From Primorskyibacter sedentarius (GTDB lineage Bacteria; Pseudomonadota; Alphaproteobacteria; Rhodobacterales; Rhodobacteraceae), in assembly GCF_004342065.1 (NCBI RefSeq), contig NZ_SLZU01000006.1, positions 124,001 to 188,000 of the forward strand: a DNA stretch of 64,000 bases, read 5' to 3'. This document shows, piece by piece, positions 61,407 through 64,000 of this stretch. Within the stretch, counting starts at the first letter, position 1, and every line of letters starts with the position of its first letter. The notes beneath the pieces were generated by a model that saw nothing but the letters and a program-made list of their open reading frames with translations, was not told the DNA's origin and ran no database searches. The translations under genes were made by a program, and so were the position numbers.

Positions 61407-63023
61407 ATGATCAGTAATCTGCGTCTTTCGAATGGTTTGCGACTGCGGTTGCTGGTGGCGGCCCTGCTGTCGTTTGGTTGGATGACGGCTGCGTCGGCGC
61501 AGGTCACGGCCTTCAAGCAGGCCGTCGCGGAAGCGGCTTCGCGCGATGCCGATATTGCGGCGTTCTACCGAGCGAATGATTTCAGTCCGATCTGGACAGG
61601 GCGATCTGATGGCGACCGGGCGCGGCGTCAGGCGCTTCTGGATGCCGTCATGGCTGCGGATGAACACGGTCTGCCATCCCACCGCTATGACGCAGACGCG
61701 TTGCGTTCAAAAATGCAAGCGGCCACTGATCCACAGTCTCGCGGCAGTCTGGAGGTCGAGCTCAGCGAAGTGTTCCTGCAATTCGCGCAGGATCTGCAGT
61801 CGGGTATCCTTGTCCCGTCGCGCGTGGACTCGGAGATTAAACGCCAGCCGCCTCGGCGCGAACCGGGCGCGTACCTGACCGCGCTGACAACAGGCAACCC
61901 TGCGTCTTTCTTCAGAACACTGCCGCCGCAGACTGCGGAATATGCCCGCCTTATGAAGCACAAGCGCAAGCTGGAGATGCAGATGGCGCAAGGGGGCTGG
62001 GGCCCGACGGTCCCGGCCGAGATCCTGCGCCCCGGCGATACCGGACCTGCCGTGATCGCCCTGCGCAACCGGATGATCGCGATGGGATATCTCGGGCGCA
62101 CGGCGCAGGCAGGCTATGATGCGCAACTGCAGCAAGCCGTGCAGTCTTTTCAGCAGGATCATGGGCTTATGGCGGATGGCGTGGCCGGGGCAATCACCAT
62201 GACCGAAATCAACCGCGATGTTGAGGAACGGTTGGGCTCTGTCGTCGTGGCAATGGAACGCGAGCGCTGGATCAACCTGCCCGAAGGGTTGGGTTCGCGC
62301 CATATCAAGGTCAACCTCACCGATTTCTCTGCGAAGATCTATGACAATGACAAGCTGACATTCGAAACACGCTCTGTCATCGGTGCGGACGAAAGCGACA
62401 GGCGCAGCCCGGAATTTTCGGACGTGATGGAATTCATGGTCATCAATCCGAGCTGGTATGTCCCGCGTTCCATCGTGACCAAGGAATACCTGCCGCAATT
62501 GCAACGCAACCGGAACGCTGTCAGCCATCTTCTGATAACTGACAGGAGCGGACGGGAAATCAATCGCGGGGCGGTGAACTTTTCGGCCTATAATGCCAGC
62601 AACTTTCCGTTCTCGATGCGCCAGCCGCCGAGCGACCGGAATGCGCTTGGGCTTGTGAAGTTCATGTTTCCCAACAAGTACAACATCTACCTGCATGACA
62701 CGCCCAGCAAGAGCCTGTTTGACAGGGAATCCCGCGCTTTCAGCCATGGTTGCATCCGGCTGCAACAACCTTTCGAATTCGCATATGCGCTGCTGGCCAA
62801 GCAAACTTCCGATCCCGAGGGCTTTTTTCGATCAAAGCTGAGGACCGGGAAGGAGCAGCGCGTCAACCTTGATACCCCGGTCCCGGTGCATCTGATCTAC
62901 CGGACCGCGTTGACCACGGCCAAGGGCGGGCTGGAATTCCGTCGCGATGTTTACGGCAGGGATGCGCGGATCTGGGCGACGCTGCGCAATGCGGGGGTGG
63001 CCCTGCGGGCGGTTCGGGGGTAA
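61407..63023 (+). CDS. L,D-transpeptidase (YcbB/LdtD type)
   Basis: A 538-residue exported peptidoglycan enzyme. Signal peptide about 1-31 (ending 'AASAQ'), a YcbB-type N-terminal domain ('FYRANDFSPIWTG'), a peptidoglycan-binding repeat near 210-275 ('LRPGDTGPAVIALRNRMIAMG'), and the YkuD catalytic domain with catalytic Cys C449 in 'FSHGCIRLQQP'. It should form 3-3 crosslinks or attach proteins in the periplasm. ATG at 61407 has CGAGGG just upstream; the longer open frame from 61287 would bury the signal peptide. Confidence 0.94.
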   Translation: MISNLRLSNGLRLRLLVAALLSFGWMTAASAQVTAFKQAVAEAASRDADIAAFYRANDFSPIWTGRSDGDRARRQALLDAVMAADEHGLPSHRYDADALRSKMQAATDPQSRGSLEVELSEVFLQFAQDLQSGILVPSRVDSEIKRQPPRREPGAYLTALTTGNPASFFRTLPPQTAEYARLMKHKRKLEMQMAQGGWGPTVPAEILRPGDTGPAVIALRNRMIAMGYLGRTAQAGYDAQLQQAVQSFQQDHGLMADGVAGAITMTEINRDVEERLGSVVVAMERERWINLPEGLGSRHIKVNLTDFSAKIYDNDKLTFETRSVIGADESDRRSPEFSDVMEFMVINPSWYVPRSIVTKEYLPQLQRNRNAVSHLLITDRSGREINRGAVNFSAYNASNFPFSMRQPPSDRNALGLVKFMFPNKYNIYLHDTPSKSLFDRESRAFSHGCIRLQQPFEFAYALLAKQTSDPEGFFRSKLRTGKEQRVNLDTPVPVHLIYRTALTTAKGGLEFRRDVYGRDARIWATLRNAGVALRAVRG

Positions 63024-63053
63024 ACCGCATCGGGCAATGGTCCGGAGGATGCG

Positions 63054-64000
63054 ATGAGCCACTCGATCGGTGAAATAGCGCAGGCGCTTGGACTGCAGCT
63101 CGCGGGCGATGCGTCCATTCGGATCAAGGCCGTGGCAGAGCCCGGTGATGCCGGGACTGACGATCTGGCGCTTGCCATGAAACCCGATTTCGCGGCCGAT
63201 CTGAGCAAAGGTGCCGCGCGTGCCGCGATGCTTTGGGCGGATGCAGACTGGCAGGCGATGGGGCTTGAAGGCGCAATCCTTGCCCCGCGCCCGCGCCACG
63301 CGCTCGCTGGTCTATCACGAATGCTGGACAGGGGTCCGGGATTTGAGCCGGGCATTCATCCGTCGGCGGTCATCCACGAAACGGCGGTTCTGGGGGCGGA
63401 TGTTTCGGTTGGTCCCTTCACGGTGATCGGCCGTGACGTCCGGATCGGGGCGGGCTCGGTCATCGGGCCGCAATGCCATATCGGTGAAGGTTCGGTGCTG
63501 GGCGTGCAGGCAGAACTGCGCGACGGTGTCCGCATCGGCGCCAGGATCACCATCGGAGACAGGTTCATCAGCCAGCCTGGCGCCGTGATCGGGGCGGATG
63601 GGTTTTCCTTTGTCACGCCAGAGCAATCAGCAGTGGAACGGGCGCGCGACTCGTTGGGCGATCAGGGCGAAATCTCGGCACAGGCCTGGGCGCGCATCCA
63701 TTCCCTTGGCGCGGTCACAATTGGCGACGATTGCGAGGTCGGTGCGAATAGCTGCATCGACCGTGGGACAGTGCGGGAAACCAAGATCGGCAATGGCACC
63801 AAGCTCGATAACCTTGTGCAGGTCGGCCATAACGTGGTGATCGGCGACAGCTGTCTTTTGTGCGCGCAGGTCGGCGTAGCAGGCTCCACCCGGCTGGGCA
63901 ACAATGTCGTGCTGGGTGGGCAGACGGGGGTTGGTGACAATCTTACGATCGGGGACAATGTTATTACCGGGGGCGGCACCAAGGTGTTGTCAAAGGTGCC
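63054..64000 (+). CDS. lpxD: UDP-3-O-acylglucosamine N-acyltransferase LpxD (3' end beyond window)
   Basis: The first 315 codons of a gene cut by the window edge. LpxD adds the N-linked hydroxyacyl chain in lipid A synthesis. The N-terminal uridine-binding domain (about 1-100) is followed by left-handed beta-helix hexapeptide repeats ('IGRDVRIGAGSVIGPQCHIG', 'LGNNVVLGGQTGVGDN'), and the catalytic His is in 'NLVQVGHNVVIGD'. CGGAGGA at 63043-63049 precedes the ATG. It supplies the LPS core that the Lpt proteins elsewhere in this window transport. Confidence 0.95.
   Translation, partial: MSHSIGEIAQALGLQLAGDASIRIKAVAEPGDAGTDDLALAMKPDFAADLSKGAARAAMLWADADWQAMGLEGAILAPRPRHALAGLSRMLDRGPGFEPGIHPSAVIHETAVLGADVSVGPFTVIGRDVRIGAGSVIGPQCHIGEGSVLGVQAELRDGVRIGARITIGDRFISQPGAVIGADGFSFVTPEQSAVERARDSLGDQGEISAQAWARIHSLGAVTIGDDCEVGANSCIDRGTVRETKIGNGTKLDNLVQVGHNVVIGDSCLLCAQVGVAGSTRLGNNVVLGGQTGVGDNLTIGDNVITGGGTKVLSKV

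Overview
The window is a GC-rich, densely coded alphaproteobacterial chromosome segment. Gene content and order point to the Rhodobacteraceae/Roseobacter group. Supporting signs are the lptF-lptG-lptD-surA-pdxA-rsmA string opposite pepA-holC, a DUF4167 protein after prfA-prmC, a RimB-RimK fusion, a TRAP transporter, an NDUFAF6-like gene and a [2Fe-2S] SoxR. This assignment is inferred from gene families, not from a database comparison. There are no rRNA genes, insertion sequences, prophage genes or CRISPR arrays. Three tRNA genes are present: Val-CAC and two tandem Asp-GTC.

Layout. 1-5.7 kb: 5' end of mazG, an M20 amidohydrolase coupled to a SpeB-type ureohydrolase, a DUF1499 protein, prfA-prmC and a DUF4167 protein ending in a strong terminator. 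5.7-13.3 kb (minus): an outer-membrane biogenesis string (LptF, LptG, LptD, SurA) running into pdxA and rsmA, mostly with 4-base ATGA overlaps. 13.4-19.5 kb: pepA-holC, then on the minus strand a retropepsin-like protease, a MarC protein and an ABC-F ATPase, then ndk with a clear terminator. 19.5-22.8 kb: small membrane proteins (DUF4112 and a 57-residue YqaE/Pmp3), a TfoX C-domain protein, a PEP-mutase-superfamily enzyme, a YjbR protein and SoxR. SoxR is divergent from a VOC gene whose promoter resembles the soxS SoxR box. 23-32.8 kb: cysS, cimA, NDUFAF6-like, an MFS carrier, an AlkA-like glycosylase, an esterase, a VOC protein, an HNH protein and a photolyase. 32.9-39.6 kb: a CFA-type methyltransferase, a GGCT-Nudix fusion, then a tightly coupled cysteine synthase / MscS channel / AlaX set. 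39.6-46 kb: a hexuronate locus (uxuB-uxuA divergent from a GntR regulator and a complete TRAP transporter). 46-53.7 kb: tpiA, a SufA-type protein, SufT, RimB-RimK, tgt and lon with a sigma-32-like promoter. 53.9-60.3 kb: an HU protein with a long basic tail, tRNA-Val, then the most unusual block, then the tRNA-Asp pair. 60.5-64 kb: two divergent envelope genes (DUF882 and an L,D-transpeptidase) and the 5' part of lpxD.

The most interesting locus is 54.7-59.8 kb. It has its own AT-rich promoter, an acidic small protein with a possible secreted upstream form, an 800-residue protein joining a sialidase-like (Asp-box) half to exactly seven 56-residue FG-GAP/PVL-like repeats (a predicted seven-bladed lectin propeller), an MFS carrier and a membrane-anchored LytTR regulator. 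Nothing else in the window resembles it, and it is the best candidate for an undescribed system. Smaller regulatory finds are the SoxR-type promoter, the lon heat-shock-like promoter, a terminator-like hairpin in the L,D-transpeptidase leader, and a 15-bp perfect inverted repeat upstream of the NDUFAF6-like gene.
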